Shown: positions 62,252 to 64,000 of the stretch, piece after piece
How positions within the stretch are numbered: position 1 is the stretch's first letter
Layout: the number at the start of each line of letters is the position of its first letter
Assembly (NCBI RefSeq): GCF_001580455.1
Contig: NZ_CP010951.1
Coordinates: 3,993,001 to 4,057,000, forward strand
Reading direction: 5' to 3'
DNA from: Ramlibacter tataouinensis
Lineage (GTDB): Bacteria > Pseudomonadota > Gammaproteobacteria > Burkholderiales > Burkholderiaceae_C
DNA: 64,000 bases
Translations under genes and position numbers: made by a program
The notes under the pieces: model-generated
The model's database searches: none
What the model saw: the letters and a program-made list of their open reading frames with translations, nothing else
Told to the model about the DNA's origin: nothing

Positions 62252-64000
62252 ATGGTCCGCATCCTTGGCCGCGAACAATTCTCCGCCGAGACCTTCCTGT
62301 GGGAGGTCGACGCCCCCGACGTCGCGCAGGCCGCAGAGCCCGGCCACTTCGTGATGCTGCGGCTCGACGACGCCGGCGAACGCATTCCGCTGACCGTCGC
62401 CGATTTCGACCGTGAGCGCGGCACCGTCACCGTGGTCGTGCAGGCCCTGGGCAAGAGCACGCGCCAGATGCGTGACAACTACCGGCAAGGCGACGAGTTC
62501 GCCGACTTCGCCGGCCCGCTCGGCCTGCCGCAGCACATCGAGAACGTCGGCCATGTGGTGGTGGTCGGCGGCGGGCTGGGCGTCGCACCGATCTTTCCGC
62601 AGTTGCGGGCCTTCAAGCAGGCCGGCTGCCGGGTGACCTGCATCGTCGGCTTTCGCAACGCCGAGCGCATCTTCTGGACCGACAAGCTCGCGCAATTCAG
62701 TGACGAACTGATCCTGTGCACCGACGACGGCAGCGCAGGCCGGCAGGGCTTCGTCGACGCGGCCCTTCGCGACGTGCTGGCCAGGGATGGCGCGGACCTG
62801 GTGGTCGCCATCGGCCCCATGCCGATGATGCACGCCTGCGCCGAGGCGTCGCGCCCGTTCGGCGTGCGAACCATGGTGTCGCTGAACACGGTGATGGTGG
62901 ACGGCACCGGCATGTGCGGCTCGTGCCGGGTCACCGTGGGCGGCGAAGTGAAGTTCGCCTGTGTCGACGGCCCGGATTTCGATGGCCACGCGGTCGATTT
63001 CAAGGAACTGCACGCGCGCCAGAAGCGCTTCAAGCAGCAGGAGCAGCGGGCCTGCGAGGACCAGGCGCACGTCTGCAGCCTCGAGGAACTGCTGGTCAAG
63101 CAGGGCAAGCGCACCTACAAGAAATACTCGGCGCTCGAACGGGTCCAGGTCAAGATGCCCGAGCGCGATGCGGCCGAGCGCGCCGCCTGCTTCGACGAAG
63201 TGAACCTCGGCTATGGCTACGCGGAGGCGCTGCGCGAAGCGGAGCGCTGCATCCAGTGCGTCAAGCCGACCTGCATCGAAGGCTGCCCGGTGCGGATCGA
63301 CATCCCGACCTTCATCCGGAATCTGCTGCTGCGCGATGTCGAGGCAGCGGTGGACACCATCCACGAGTCGAGCCCGTTCCCGTCGGTCTGCGGACGCGTG
63401 TGCCCGCAGGAGAGCCAGTGCGAAGCGCAGTGCGTGCTGGTCAAGGCCAAGATGGAGCCGGTGGCGATCGGCCGCCTGGAGCGCTTTGTCGGCGATCACG
63501 CCAAGCCGCGGCCGGTGCGGAAGGCTTCACCAGAGCAGCGGCTGGGCAAGGTGGCCATCGTCGGTTCGGGCCCCGGGGGCCTTGCCGCCGCGGCGGACCT
63601 GCTCAAGTCGGGCGCCGAAGTCACGGTGTTCGAGGCCCTGCATGTGGTGGGAGGCGTGCTGCGCTACGGCATTCCCTCCTTCCGCCTTCCCCGCGACATC
63701 ATCGAGCGCGAGGTGCGGCAGCTGTGCGACGCCGGGCTCAAGATCGAAACCAACAAGGTGATCGGGAAGACTTTCACCATCGCTCAGCTCACCGACAAGA
63801 TGGGCTTCGACGCGGTCTTTGTCGCCGCCGGTGCCGGGGCGCCGGCCTTCCTCGGCATTCCGGGCGAGTTCGCCGGCCAGGTGTATTCGGCCAACGAATT
63901 CCTCACCCGCGTCAACCTGATGGGGGGCGACCGATTCCCGTACCAGGACACGCCGATCAGCGTGGGCCAGCGGGTGGTGGTGATCGGCGCCGGCAACACC
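62252..64000 (+). CDS. Fused NfnB/NfnA-type flavin oxidoreductase (sulfide dehydrogenase-like + glutamate synthase small-chain-like), 3' end off the window
   Basis: The frame is open from ATG 62252 (after AAGGAAGATCC) to the window end, 583 codons. Residues 1-280 are a ferredoxin-NADP-reductase-like FAD/NAD unit with a PyrK/NfnB-type iron-sulfur cluster region (VVVVGGGLGVAPIFPQL, GTGMCGSCRVTVGGEVKFACVDGP). From about 320 a GltD/NfnA-like part starts: ERCIQCVKPTCIEGCPV and SVCGRVCPQESQCEAQCV (4Fe-4S ligands), then VAIVGSGPGGLAAAADLLKSG. In separate form these make NADH-dependent ferredoxin:NADP oxidoreductase, a bifurcating transhydrogenase. The fusion's role here is unknown. Confidence 0.85.
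   Translation, partial: MVRILGREQFSAETFLWEVDAPDVAQAAEPGHFVMLRLDDAGERIPLTVADFDRERGTVTVVVQALGKSTRQMRDNYRQGDEFADFAGPLGLPQHIENVGHVVVVGGGLGVAPIFPQLRAFKQAGCRVTCIVGFRNAERIFWTDKLAQFSDELILCTDDGSAGRQGFVDAALRDVLARDGADLVVAIGPMPMMHACAEASRPFGVRTMVSLNTVMVDGTGMCGSCRVTVGGEVKFACVDGPDFDGHAVDFKELHARQKRFKQQEQRACEDQAHVCSLEELLVKQGKRTYKKYSALERVQVKMPERDAAERAACFDEVNLGYGYAEALREAERCIQCVKPTCIEGCPVRIDIPTFIRNLLLRDVEAAVDTIHESSPFPSVCGRVCPQESQCEAQCVLVKAKMEPVAIGRLERFVGDHAKPRPVRKASPEQRLGKVAIVGSGPGGLAAAADLLKSGAEVTVFEALHVVGGVLRYGIPSFRLPRDIIEREVRQLCDAGLKIETNKVIGKTFTIAQLTDKMGFDAVFVAAGAGAPAFLGIPGEFAGQVYSANEFLTRVNLMGGDRFPYQDTPISVGQRVVVIGAGNT

Overview
The window is high-GC chromosomal DNA from a betaproteobacterium, most likely a Comamonadaceae member of the Ramlibacter/Variovorax type. 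This is inferred from four things: the tmRNA tag ANDERFALAA, the gyrA-pheA-tyrA-aroA/cmk-rpsA-ihfB-lapAB-hld block, the abundance of TRAP and Bug-type binding proteins, and the G+C-rich palindromic repeats between and inside genes. I see no prophage, transposase gene, CRISPR array or ordinary tRNA gene. No stretch over 300 bases lacks a feature; the longest plain gaps are 23685-23938 and 45224-45461.

Left part (1-11.2 kb): a truncated sulfurtransferase, an EamA transporter, a 267-bp nested inverted-repeat element, an orphan leuD and a Rieske oxygenase lie on the minus strand. The plus-strand operon xseB-ispA-dxs (isoprenoid precursors) follows, then two tandem TakP-like TRAP binding proteins and a YbaL/KefB-type antiporter.

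Transport-rich middle (11.2-32.2 kb): a complete carbohydrate-type ABC importer (binding protein, two permeases, ATPase, plus a DUF3574 lipoprotein); a TRAP QM permease pair without a binding protein; an EgtB/SenA-like enzyme; a tungstate importer (tupB-tupC-tupA) with a ModE-like regulator and a second, divergent TupA; and a third, complete TRAP system. The third TRAP faces an Asp/Glu/hydantoin-racemase-like gene and a fused hydantoinase/5-oxoprolinase, which suggests uptake and opening of a hydantoin- or oxoproline-like compound.

Housekeeping block (32.2-48.4 kb): heptose synthesis (hldD, hldE kinase half), LPS assembly control (lapA, lapB), ihfB, rpsA, a fused aroA-cmk, tyrA, pheA and gyrA on the minus strand. 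On the plus strand are an OmpA-family protein with a tandemly duplicated 3' end, ubiG, gph and ssrA (tmRNA).

Right part (48.4-64 kb): an 11-gene minus-strand catabolic operon encodes a BKACE-family cleavage enzyme, SDR, acyl-CoA ligase, carboxymuconolactone-decarboxylase-like protein, Bug receptor, YeiH-type membrane protein, MFS transporter, thiolase, two PimC/PimD-like acyl-CoA dehydrogenases and a CaiB-type CoA-transferase. A divergent AraC-type regulator faces it. I read it as a CoA-dependent degradation route whose substrate cannot be named from sequence. The window ends inside a fused NfnB/NfnA-type (glutamate-synthase-small-chain-like) oxidoreductase.

The most unusual DNA features are the nested-hairpin element at 1367-1633, a 24-bp palindrome at 24745-24768 that equals its two tips joined, and two palindromic repeats translated in frame inside the hydantoinase and AroA.
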